From a virus, in the IMG/VR virus record IMGVR_UViG_3300025425_000029, positions 1 through 51,825 of that record: a DNA stretch of 51,825 nucleotides. One strand, given 5' to 3'. The position numbers and the translations under genes were made by a program. The notes beneath the pieces are model-generated. The model was not told the origin of the DNA. It saw only the letters and a program-made list of their open reading frames with translations, and did no database searches. Numbering within the stretch: position 1 is the first letter of the stretch; each line of letters opens with the position of its first letter. Positions 15,301-21,440 of the stretch are shown piece by piece.

Positions 15301-15666
15301 GGTAGAAAGCGTAGACTCCCAGAAGCTAAAGCTCCTAATCCAGGTGTTGCAAAGCATGCTATTCGATCAGGAGTTAACTTCTTAGTTCAATCAGTAGCTT
15401 CTGATGTTAACATCTTTGGTTTAATTGATCTAGTAGATTGGATTGAGGAAAACAACCTAGAGAATGACATTCTACCTTTCACAGTAGTTCATGACTCAAT
15501 TGTATCAGAAGTAAGAGAAGACTTAGTGCCTATGTACATCAAAAATACTAAGGCAATGATCCAAAAAGATAGAGGTTTATCTATTCCAGGGTGCCCTATC
15601 AACGTAGATTTTGAGATTGGTGATAGTTGGGGCGACCTAACAGACGAAAGCGATTACTTTGCGTAA
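12304..15666 (+). CDS. polA: Family A DNA polymerase (Pol I) with intein
   Basis: Replicative polymerase with 3'-5' proofreading. The exonuclease domain has Exo I VADIETT (Asp157, Glu159), Exo II VVFHNAKFDISY and an Exo III motif split by an intein: Tyr296 lies before it and Asp664 after it, giving YACKD when joined. The polymerase domain shows motif A QCDLGTAE (Asp872), motif B KAITFGIMYQ (Lys930, Phe934) and motif C VVHDSIVSE (Asp1064). The precursor is 1120 residues; removing residues 298-661 leaves 756, normal for phage Pol I without a 5'-3' exonuclease, which is encoded separately at 28419. Ribosome site AAGGAA, start ATG at 12304. It overlaps the next gene by 8 bases. Confidence 0.95.
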   Translation: MAEVCFVFASALESRPQRIIDKYLKDVPYDVKYLCSGEKEKILKKDVDLDLDELVGYRIVAPIGGEALKYATGITGIQKYNGIYVEKKYLPIMHPNIVLIKPQLEDDIKRAFNQIPRILSGEEMNKSHEKDYCFIETQVDFEKYRVEVEMASVIVADIETTSVSPYTGTILGIAVSTKPHQGIYYSIDVVLANKEWFHRMFKTKKVVFHNAKFDISYMMYELDFEFPDFEDTMLLHYCLEESVGTHGLKPLAMRFTDLGDYEKDLGDYKKTWARTNKVKLADFNYGMLPSDILAPYACLTHDSKVIMADGSKKTLGQLVRSKSTELVRSYNHKLDKWENKPINGWYSIRDKNVEWFKVATTTTSKNSRWGTYNGPVFTNDHRVSTNNGYKQIQNLDKKSDRIQVNDYTFTYDQKQILLGSLLGDGTLSSRNSVGAGFVFSQADKRSLYFSLKEKAFANYINNVVYDADKELHTFYTKYTEQFTDLNKSITWRPTSTDKKPFLSDKFLHTIDWLALAVWYFDDGNNADNASYNMGKRIRIWSTTVSVEEQNNLIKYLQERFSIKAHYFDDGNNQFFVIENYDLFFRNIAQYATPDLMYKIPSKYHKLVNSYKYDYLQAEPYFAEIVEVVEWSTTSRKGYKTKWCIDVENNHNFLTDVGLVHNCKDGDATFQLFSKFMPLVERSPEFSKLYSTLLKPGSYALRALERNGGPINREQVEWLSEQYRIDIEECLAEISLNPHVQRFERIHGKSFNPNSTMQLREVFFTIMGLKPSKKTETGAWSVDKEVLKALENPLSEAVLDLREKSKMSGTYISNILKGLDNDGRLRSGFNIHGTTSGRLSSSGNLNYQNIPRDNKDIKKLFKARPGYKIVQCDLGTAEVYYAAVLSEDKFLQQAFVDRLDFHSYVAKQMFNLDCEVHEVKKLYPNQRQWAKAITFGIMYQAGPAKIAETVNKDAKPGEGITAAQAKQFIAKYFKEANMLKKYIDKSNSQIENYAYIYAFFGRKRRLPEAKAPNPGVAKHAIRSGVNFLVQSVASDVNIFGLIDLVDWIEENNLENDILPFTVVHDSIVSEVREDLVPMYIKNTKAMIQKDRGLSIPGCPINVDFEIGDSWGDLTDESDYFA
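13195..14286 (+). mobile_element. Intein with LAGLIDADG homing endonuclease in Pol I
   Basis: A 364-residue self-splicing insert in the polymerase. It begins with Cys1 (CLTHDSKVIMADGSKK, block A), has the block B pattern in VFTNDHRVSTNNGYKQ, two LAGLIDADG motifs (LLGSLLGDGTL and LALAVWYFDDGN), block F with WCIDVENNHNFL, and ends VHN followed by Cys662 as the +1 residue. All four splice-site residues (Cys1, block B histidine, terminal His-Asn, +1 Cys) are present, so it should splice. Its arginine codons are mostly AGA, while the flanking polymerase prefers CGT or CGN, a sign of later arrival. The two LAGLIDADG acidic residues look intact, so endonuclease activity is plausible. Confidence 0.93.
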
Positions 15667-16153
15667 ATTCGTTGGTATAACGTATCCTATATTTGGTTTA
15701 AAAAAGAAACCTTTTAGTATACGTTATACTGTTAGTACTATATCTATAATCAAGTCTCCTGATAACAGTATCATAACTATTGACGATAAGAGGTTATCAG
15801 GAGACTATTATGCTAGGTTATTCCAACTCAGTGACGAGAGCAAGTTTGATTATACTTGTAGAAATTTAGCTGCTGTTATACAAGCTAAGATAAAATGGGG
15901 AATAGATGCTAAAGCTGTTATACACGATTTATCAGTTAGAGCTTATGCACCAGTAGAGATTAGAAAAGTAAAACGTATAGAAAATAGTCTTGTATGGTTA
16001 GATAAAATATCCTACCCTTTTGACATAAATACTAATGAAAACTATAGCTTAGATGATAAATTTTATGCTAAAATAGTTAAAGTAAACAATGAATGGTTTA
16101 TTCGCGAATTTTCATATGATAACGATCTGACACAGCCATTCATGTTAGTATAG
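15659..16153 (+). CDS. Unknown protein between polymerase and SF2 helicase
   Basis: A 164-residue ORF starting with TTG at 15659, overlapping the polymerase stop; the frame has no ATG until its last residues, so a non-ATG start is required. It is basic, strand-rich (KKKPFSIRYTVSTISIIKS, then IITIDDKRLSGDYYARLF), with a central helix AAVIQAKIKWGIDAKAVIHD and a C-terminal KIVKVNNEWFIREFSYDND pair of strands. No motif of a known enzyme is recognised. Position suggests a replication accessory protein. A 14-bp inverted repeat lies within its early codons. Confidence 0.55.
   Translation: MRKFVGITYPIFGLKKKPFSIRYTVSTISIIKSPDNSIITIDDKRLSGDYYARLFQLSDESKFDYTCRNLAAVIQAKIKWGIDAKAVIHDLSVRAYAPVEIRKVKRIENSLVWLDKISYPFDINTNENYSLDDKFYAKIVKVNNEWFIREFSYDNDLTQPFMLV
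15753..15806 (+). other. 14-bp perfect inverted repeat in the gene after polymerase
   Basis: AGTCTCCTGATAAC (15753-15766) pairs perfectly with GTTATCAGGAGACT (15793-15806) around a 26-base loop that itself can form TATC/GATA. It lies about 90 bases past the polymerase stop and has no T-run after it. Possible RNase III processing site, structure that limits read-through, or protein-binding palindrome. Confidence 0.65.
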
Positions 16154-16164
16154 GAAATCATAAG

Positions 16165-17445
16165 ATGATTCATGTAGATCATATACAGATTGCAGAAAAG
16201 ATTATAATCGCTAAACATGCGGTTACAGACGCACCAGCTCTAGCAGCCGCATATACGTACTTTAATGGTGATGAATTCTTATCTACAATAGAAGAGGACG
16301 AAGATAACTTCTATGTACCTTCAAACTCGTACCATAAGTTAAAATGGAATACTATTGAGGATAATAGACAGTTTGAACACTTACCCTATCAGCTTGTTCA
16401 TAATGCTACACTAAGACCAGAACAGCAAGATGTAATCGACGCTTTTATGAGTCGTGGAAGAGCAAGAAGTGGTCTAATTGTAGCCGGGTGCGGCTGGGGA
16501 AAAACTTTTACAGGATGTAACCTAATAGCTGCTAATAACACTAAGACATTAATTTTAGTACATACTCGATTACTTTTTAATCAATGGGTTGATGAATTAG
16601 AGAGTCAATTTCCGAATATGAAAGTAGGCAAGATTGGTTCAGGGCACGAAGATTTACAAGATATAACAGTAGCTATTTATAAAAGTGCTGTTAATAGAAT
16701 GTCCATGATACAAGATTATTTTTCAACAGTAATTGTAGATGAAGCGCATTTATGCCCTGCTAATATGTTTTCTACTGTGCTTAATAATATGAATTGTAAG
16801 ATTAAAATAGGTCTTACTGCTACTCCTAAAAGAAAAGACGGTAAACATGTATTCTTATCCGATTACTTTACTGAATATTTAGTAAAGGCTAAAGAAGGTA
16901 GAATAATGGCTACGCCATCTGTAAGACGGATACAAACAGATTTTAAGTTTACTGTTATTGACCCAAAAGCTGAATGGGCCAAAGCTATAAATAAGCTATG
17001 TGCTAACCAAGACTATATTAAGTTTATAGCTAAGTTAGCGAACGATGCTATAGCTGTAAATAGAGTACCCTTAATACTATCTGATAGAGTTCAGATGCTC
17101 AAAGATTTAGAAGAATTAATCCCTGATAGTATTTGTTTAATAGGTGAAACTCTAGACGCAGAACGAGAAGAAATTCTTAATAACGTAGGATCAAAATACA
17201 AAGCTGTACTAACAACAAAGATTTTTGATGAAGGTATCAGCTGTCACAGACTTGACACTCTAATCACTACATGTCCTTCCAATAATCCTATGAAAATGGA
17301 ACAAAGAATTGGTAGGATTATTAGAGAGCATGAGAAAAAAGAGCTTCCCTTAGTTATTGAAGCTTTATTAAATGGGGCTATTGTTAATAGACAGCAACAA
17401 AAAAGGTTATTATGGTATGGTCAACAAGGGTATAACATACTTTAA
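16165..17445 (+). CDS. SF2 DNA helicase (UvsW/RecG-like DEAH)
   Basis: ATP-driven superfamily 2 helicase. Seen in order: Q-like region ATLRPEQQDVIDAF, Walker A AGCGWGKT (residues 107-114), motif Ia LVHTRLLFNQW, Walker B DEAH (192-195), motif III GLTATPKRKDG, motif V-like VLTTKIFDEGI and motif VI MEQRIGRIIREHEKK. The order and spacing resemble phage T4 UvsW and XPB-like enzymes that migrate branched DNA and start recombination-dependent replication. About 426 residues, with an N-terminal extension of about 80 residues. Its role here fits recombination or replication restart next to the polymerase. The following gene overlaps it by 29 bases. Confidence 0.85.
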   Translation: MIHVDHIQIAEKIIIAKHAVTDAPALAAAYTYFNGDEFLSTIEEDEDNFYVPSNSYHKLKWNTIEDNRQFEHLPYQLVHNATLRPEQQDVIDAFMSRGRARSGLIVAGCGWGKTFTGCNLIAANNTKTLILVHTRLLFNQWVDELESQFPNMKVGKIGSGHEDLQDITVAIYKSAVNRMSMIQDYFSTVIVDEAHLCPANMFSTVLNNMNCKIKIGLTATPKRKDGKHVFLSDYFTEYLVKAKEGRIMATPSVRRIQTDFKFTVIDPKAEWAKAINKLCANQDYIKFIAKLANDAIAVNRVPLILSDRVQMLKDLEELIPDSICLIGETLDAEREEILNNVGSKYKAVLTTKIFDEGISCHRLDTLITTCPSNNPMKMEQRIGRIIREHEKKELPLVIEALLNGAIVNRQQQKRLLWYGQQGYNIL

Positions 17446-17851
17446 TTGGGATGAGCTCCGCGTTGCAGGGAGAAAGGATATTGCTGCAATAATTTGTTTG
17501 GCATATGGTATAACATTAAGATATAATGAATTATCAGCTAAAACATTAAGAACAACTTTAACTCTTAATAGAATTCCCCCCTTCTTATTTCACTCACAGT
17601 ACTTCATTCAGCATAAACATATGTTACAGTGTACTTATAATACTAAGGAACCTCAATCTTATATAAGAAATCCTAATTTCTTATGGATGGGAGTACCTCT
17701 AAGAGATAAGATAGTGTATTTACGAGCACTATCACTAAGAAGAATATCGGAAGATGTTAACTATATACCTAGAAGGTATTACACAAAAGTTACCCATAAT
17801 ATATTTATGGATATACAAGAAGACAGAATCTATTTTCCATATGAGAAATAG
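17417..17851 (+). CDS. Unknown protein downstream of SF2 helicase
   Basis: The ORF begins inside the helicase end; the ATG at 17417 follows an AAAAAAGG ribosome-binding site, while a start at 17372 would be deeper inside the helicase. The 144-residue product is basic and helix-rich (ELRVAGRKDIAAIICLAYG, LSAKTLRTTLTLNRIPPF, LRDKIVYLRALSLRRISED) with several tyrosines near the C-terminus (PRRYYTKVTHN). No membrane segment or catalytic signature was found. Translation coupled to the helicase suggests a partner or accessory role in DNA processing, not demonstrated. Confidence 0.5.
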   Translation: MVNKGITYFNWDELRVAGRKDIAAIICLAYGITLRYNELSAKTLRTTLTLNRIPPFLFHSQYFIQHKHMLQCTYNTKEPQSYIRNPNFLWMGVPLRDKIVYLRALSLRRISEDVNYIPRRYYTKVTHNIFMDIQEDRIYFPYEK

Positions 17852-17896
17852 ATACATTGCAGAACTAATGTTCTAAAAACACTAAGGAGAGACACT

Positions 17897-18550
17897 ATGG
17901 TAGCCTGGGCTGACGCAAAAGGTAAAAAGAATTCTGGTAATTCAGAACGAAGAGAAATTGAAAGACTAAAACTAGGGAATGAGACACGTATCCGATTAAT
18001 CGGTACACTCCTTCCTCGATATTGTTACTGGATCGTAACTAAAGAAGGTCGTAAAATGCCTGTTGAATGTCTAGAGTTTGACAGAGAAACAGAAACTTTT
18101 AATAATAAAGCAGACAACCCTTTTAAAGAGATTGATGAAGATGTATATAGCGAGAAGCCAGGCTTTGCGTATGTATGTAATGTAATTGATAGAGCAGATG
18201 GTAAAGTTAAACTATTTGATCTACGTTCTACGATTTACAGTCAGATTGTTGATCTAGCTAGTAATCCAGAATATGGCTCTCCTGCGGATGATCTTACTGG
18301 TTATGACATTACTATTAAGCGTGAAAAAACAGGACCGCTGCCACAGAATGTTAAGTATTCTGTAATTCCCGGCCGCGCAATTAAGGCACTAACAGACGAA
18401 GAAAAGAGTCTTGAGTTGTTTGATATGGATAAGATCTTTAAGCGCCAAACATATGACGAACAAAAAACTTGGTTACTTGAGAATACCACTTTCTTTGCAG
18501 GTGATGTGTCTGATGAGTTTAAAGCAGAGGATGTAGACGACTTAGCATGA
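17897..18550 (+). CDS. Putative single-stranded DNA-binding protein
   Basis: 217 residues with an OB-fold-like order: an N-terminal basic linker (MVAWADAKGKKNSGN), strand ETRIRLIGTLLPRYCYWIV, strands FAYVCNVIDRADGKVKLFDL, and GYDITIKREKTGPLPQNV, ending with an acidic tail (SDEFKAEDVDDLA) of the kind that recruits partners in SSB and T4 gp32. It has AAGGAG before the ATG and GC-richer codons than neighbours, consistent with abundant protein. It sits between helicase and downstream replication genes. A terminator-like hairpin lies 50 bases after its stop. Identity as SSB is inferred from fold order, tail and context, with no diagnostic catalytic residue. Confidence 0.6.
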   Translation: MVAWADAKGKKNSGNSERREIERLKLGNETRIRLIGTLLPRYCYWIVTKEGRKMPVECLEFDRETETFNNKADNPFKEIDEDVYSEKPGFAYVCNVIDRADGKVKLFDLRSTIYSQIVDLASNPEYGSPADDLTGYDITIKREKTGPLPQNVKYSVIPGRAIKALTDEEKSLELFDMDKIFKRQTYDEQKTWLLENTTFFAGDVSDEFKAEDVDDLA

Positions 18551-19374
18551 AAAAATCATTAGCAGATATGAAAACTAATTCTTCTTCTGCTAACACAAAA
18601 GTAAAAGCACCGGAGCAAAAACGCTTCGGTGCTTTTACTAGTGTAGAAGAAGGTAAAGCGACTATAGACATGGATATGCTTAGAAAGCATAATGTTTTCT
18701 TTGCTACACCTTGTTACGGAGGTATGCTAACAGATCAGTTCTTTCTAAGTATGTTACGAACTTCTCAAACAATGATGAATCAAGGAATTAACTTTAGAGT
18801 AACAACATTACGTAACGAAAGTTTAATCACTAGAGCTAGAAATATTATGGTTGCTATGTTTTTAAATAGTGACTGCACGCATTTAATGTTTATTGATGCA
18901 GATATTGAGTTCCAACCTGACGATATTATAAGAGCCTTAGCATATGATAAGCCTATTTTAGCGGGTGCTTACCCTAAAAAAGCTCTTCCAGTACAGTACG
19001 CAATTAACTTTAAATTTGCAGATAAAGAGAAACGACAGGTTAGATCAGAAAATGGTATTGTAGAAGTACTAGATGCTTCTACTGGTTTCTTCTTAATTAA
19101 ACGAGAAGTTATTGAGAAAATGGTTCAACACTTTCCAGAGCTTCATTATAAGAATGATTCAAATATTGATGAAAACTTAAATAAGTATTGCTATGCGTTA
19201 TTTGATACAATCCTTGACCCTGTTGATAACAGATACTTATCAGAGGATTATACTTTCTGTAGACGCTGGCAACAAATGGGTGGGGAAATCTGGTTAGACC
19301 CTAATACAAAACTAAATCACATAGGTTCTTACACCTTTGAAGGTGATGTTGGTAAGATTATAGGACAGAATTAA
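18547..19374 (+). CDS. Glycosyltransferase-like protein in the replication operon
   Basis: GT-A fold transferase of about 275 residues. The conserved part starts near residue 41 (HNVFFATPCYGGMLTDQFF), with LITRARNIMVAMFL, a DxD motif in MFIDADIEF, an ILAGAYPKK strand and a late YLSEDYTFCRRWQQMGG segment holding the ED pair of GT2-like enzymes. The first 40 residues are low-complexity and are encoded across a strong terminator-like hairpin. The ATG at 18547 overlaps the SSB stop as ATGA; an ATG at 18670-18680 (MDML) would give a protein starting just before the fold. Being next to SSB and not in the sugar cassette, it might glycosylate DNA or a replication-stage protein, but this is inference. 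Confidence 0.65.
   Translation: MKKSLADMKTNSSSANTKVKAPEQKRFGAFTSVEEGKATIDMDMLRKHNVFFATPCYGGMLTDQFFLSMLRTSQTMMNQGINFRVTTLRNESLITRARNIMVAMFLNSDCTHLMFIDADIEFQPDDIIRALAYDKPILAGAYPKKALPVQYAINFKFADKEKRQVRSENGIVEVLDASTGFFLIKREVIEKMVQHFPELHYKNDSNIDENLNKYCYALFDTILDPVDNRYLSEDYTFCRRWQQMGGEIWLDPNTKLNHIGSYTFEGDVGKIIGQN
18601..18641 (+). terminator. Terminator-like hairpin after SSB, inside the glycosyltransferase gene
   Basis: GTAAAAGCACCGGAGC (18601-18616) pairs with GCTTCGGTGCTTTTAC (18623-18638): 16 pairs, one G-T wobble, loop AAAAAC. The GC-rich core is flanked by A-tract and T-tract like a bidirectional rho-independent terminator, though the T-run is only four bases. It lies 50 bases past the SSB stop and within codons 19-31 of the next ORF. 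Confidence 0.6.
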
Positions 19375-19943
19375 TGACAGTAATTATCGCATATAAAGAA
19401 CATGGTAAAGTATACATGGGAGGTGATGCAGGTGCAACTTCTGGGTCAAGCACTAGAGCTTCAAAACTAGAAAAGGTATTCACTATTGGAGATGAGTTTC
19501 TAATTGGATATACTTCTTCTTTTAGGATGGGACAAATTATTGAGCACTGTTTTAAGCCCCCAAATTATAAAGAAGGTGCATCTATTCAGAAATACTTAGT
19601 GTCTTCATTTGTACCTAAACTTACAGCAGTTCTAGAAAAACATAACTTTCTAGTATTCAAAGACAATGAAGCTATTGGTGGTACTTTTCTTCTGGGTTTT
19701 AAAGGCAAGATCTTTGAAATTGGTTCAGATATGCAAGTAAACGAGTTTAAAGAAAACTACCATGCGGTAGGTTCAGGAGAAAGATACGCTCTTGGTGCTC
19801 TACATGCAATGTCTCATGACTCTAAAATCGTCCCAAAAGAAAGGCTTACAGCAGCGTTTGAGGCTTCTGCACACTTTACAAACTCCGTTTGTGGTCCTTT
19901 TACTATCAAATCAGTAGATGCAGGTGTGACCACTAAGAAATAA
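19374..19943 (+). CDS. Proteasome beta/HslV-like Ntn-hydrolase
   Basis: A phage protein with the fold signature of the proteasome beta/HslV family. After Met1 the sequence begins Thr-Val-Ile-Ile-Ala-Tyr; Thr2 would be the N-terminal nucleophile once Met is removed. With Thr as residue 1, GGDAGAT places Asp at 17 and KLEKVF places Lys at 33, the catalytic Asp17/Lys33 of the family. A GSG-containing loop (YHAVGSGERYALGAL) matches the Ser129/Gly region. 189 residues, close to HslV. No HslU or unfoldase is seen nearby; it may work alone or with a host ATPase. One-base overlap with the upstream glycosyltransferase. Substrate unknown. Confidence 0.75.
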   Translation: MTVIIAYKEHGKVYMGGDAGATSGSSTRASKLEKVFTIGDEFLIGYTSSFRMGQIIEHCFKPPNYKEGASIQKYLVSSFVPKLTAVLEKHNFLVFKDNEAIGGTFLLGFKGKIFEIGSDMQVNEFKENYHAVGSGERYALGALHAMSHDSKIVPKERLTAAFEASAHFTNSVCGPFTIKSVDAGVTTKK

Positions 19944-20133
19944 GCAACTCCGTTGCTTACCTAACTCAGCTTCGCTGAAGGCGCTATAAAAGACTTAACA
20001 ACTCCGTTGTAGCGCTTTCCGCAAGCTGTTGAAACATTGTGCAACACTTTTCGGTAGGTTATTTTACGTACCTAATATTAATAGCACGAAATTGCAGCAC
20101 TGTGCAAGATATAAAATATGCAAGGAACAGTAA
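19941..20133 (+). ncRNA. Hairpin-rich non-coding stretch (possible structured RNA)
   Basis: The 190-base gap is filled by inverted repeats. TAAGCAAC (19941-19948) pairs perfectly with GTTGCTTA (19952-19959), loop TCC; TCAGC/GCTGA flanks TTC at 19966-19978; an outer stem GAAGGCGCTA (19977-19986) with TAGCGCTTTC (20010-20019) encloses ACAAC/GTTGT (19998-20010), again with loop TCC. Further: TGTTG/CAACA (20027-20046), TAGGT/ACCTA (20056-20074) and TTGCA/TGCAA near 20092-20107. CAACTCCGTTG occurs twice. There is no convincing terminator T-run and no long ORF. A ribosome site (CAAGGAA) precedes MazG. Confidence 0.45.
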
Positions 20134-20475
20134 ATGAAAGAAATTACATGGAATTATTTAAATGCTAAGAATGCAGAACGTCAGTTATATTGGGTAGGTT
20201 CTGATAAAATTGATCTAGCCTTCTTAGGTTTAGAGATTGGTGAAGAAGCAGGTGAAGTACAGGGCGCTCTTAAAAAACTTATTCGTCATAGAGATAAGAT
20301 TGATGGAAATTCAGCTTCTCATGAAGAACTACGAGCAAAACTAAATTCAGAAATTGGTGATCTAATTATCAATATTTCAAGACTTGCTAATGCGCTAGAT
20401 CTAGATGTAGATCAATGTATTCGTACAGCTTTTGATAATAAGAGTATTAAACTTAGTATTAATGTAAACCTATGA
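20134..20475 (+). CDS. mazG: MazG-like nucleotide pyrophosphohydrolase
   Basis: An all-alpha NTP pyrophosphatase, about 113 residues, with the two metal-binding helices of the family: LGLEIGEEAGEVQGALKK (E-x2-E-E pattern) and LNSEIGDLIINISRLANALD (E-x2-D), then a C-terminal FDNKSIKLS segment. It would hydrolyse NTPs or dNTPs, perhaps (p)ppGpp, and fits the nucleotide-metabolism genes of this phage. It follows the structured non-coding stretch and overlaps the SbcD-like gene by 4 bases (ATGA). Confidence 0.85.
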   Translation: MKEITWNYLNAKNAERQLYWVGSDKIDLAFLGLEIGEEAGEVQGALKKLIRHRDKIDGNSASHEELRAKLNSEIGDLIINISRLANALDLDVDQCIRTAFDNKSIKLSINVNL

Positions 20476-21440
20476 AAATACTAAGTAGCGCTGATTGGCA
20501 TATCAATCTACATAAAAAGAAAATCCCTGCTAGCTGGCAGATGAATCGTTATCAGTTGATGTATGACAAGTTATATGCTCTTGAAAAAGAGTGTGATGTT
20601 CATGTTATTGCAGGAGATCTATTTGATGAAATCCCTAAGACAGATGATGTAAGCCTGCTATTATCCTTCTTAAACTCAGTCTCTATTCCTACTCTTGTAA
20701 TTCCTGGTAATCATGAAGCTACTCGTAAAGGAAAGAGCTTCTGGGAACACTTTAAGCTGCATAATACAATTAAGAACCCTCTAGTATCTATATCAGTAGA
20801 AAATGAACGTATTTTCCTCGGTGGTGGAACGTTTAGTACATTTCCTTATGGCAGTGTTCAGACCGATAATCTTCCTAAACATCATAAAAACGACATTTTA
20901 GTCACACACATTAGAGGTGAAGTGCCTCCGCATATTACCGCAGAGTATGATTTCGAACGTCTTCGCCCTTGGGAGCTAGTTTTACTGGGTGATCTACATT
21001 TTAATCATAAGTATAAAGACTATAGCATTTATTACCCTGGGTCTCCTGTTAATACTACTTTCGATAGAAACCCAAAACATCGCTATGGTGTAGATATTAT
21101 TACTGTTGATCCTGATAATGTTGCTGACCATTCAGTTAGTTTTGTTGACCTTGAGTTACCAAAGTTGCTTAGACGTACTGTTTCTGTTGGCGAAGAACTA
21201 ATCGCTGACCCAGTTCATCACGCAATTTATGAGGTTACAGGCTCTATTGATGAGATTGCTAGTGTTCAAAAGTCTCCGTTGCTGGATAAGAAGATGGTAA
21301 TTAATAAGAGTACAGAATCTACACTTAATTTAAAAGATAAGAGCATAGTAGAAGAGCTACAAATATGGATGAACCATATAGGTATAAAGAACCAAGAGCA
21401 AGTGCTTTCGAGGTTCAATGAGTTAGGAATTAGAGAATGA
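20472..21440 (+). CDS. SbcD/gp47-like recombination nuclease subunit
   Basis: Metallophosphoesterase-type nuclease of the Mre11/SbcD/T4 gp47 family. Motifs: SADWHINLH (Asp8, His10), IAGDLFDE (Asp49), PGNHEATRKG (Asn80, His81), and later VTHIRGE, LLGDLHFNH and YYPGSPVNTTFD, covering the phosphoesterase motifs. About 322 residues. With SbcC-like ATPase it would process DNA ends for recombination or replication. The start overlaps MazG, and its end overlaps the SbcC-like gene as in other phage and bacterial pairs, so the two should be co-translated. Confidence 0.9.
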   Translation: MKILSSADWHINLHKKKIPASWQMNRYQLMYDKLYALEKECDVHVIAGDLFDEIPKTDDVSLLLSFLNSVSIPTLVIPGNHEATRKGKSFWEHFKLHNTIKNPLVSISVENERIFLGGGTFSTFPYGSVQTDNLPKHHKNDILVTHIRGEVPPHITAEYDFERLRPWELVLLGDLHFNHKYKDYSIYYPGSPVNTTFDRNPKHRYGVDIITVDPDNVADHSVSFVDLELPKLLRRTVSVGEELIADPVHHAIYEVTGSIDEIASVQKSPLLDKKMVINKSTESTLNLKDKSIVEELQIWMNHIGIKNQEQVLSRFNELGIRE

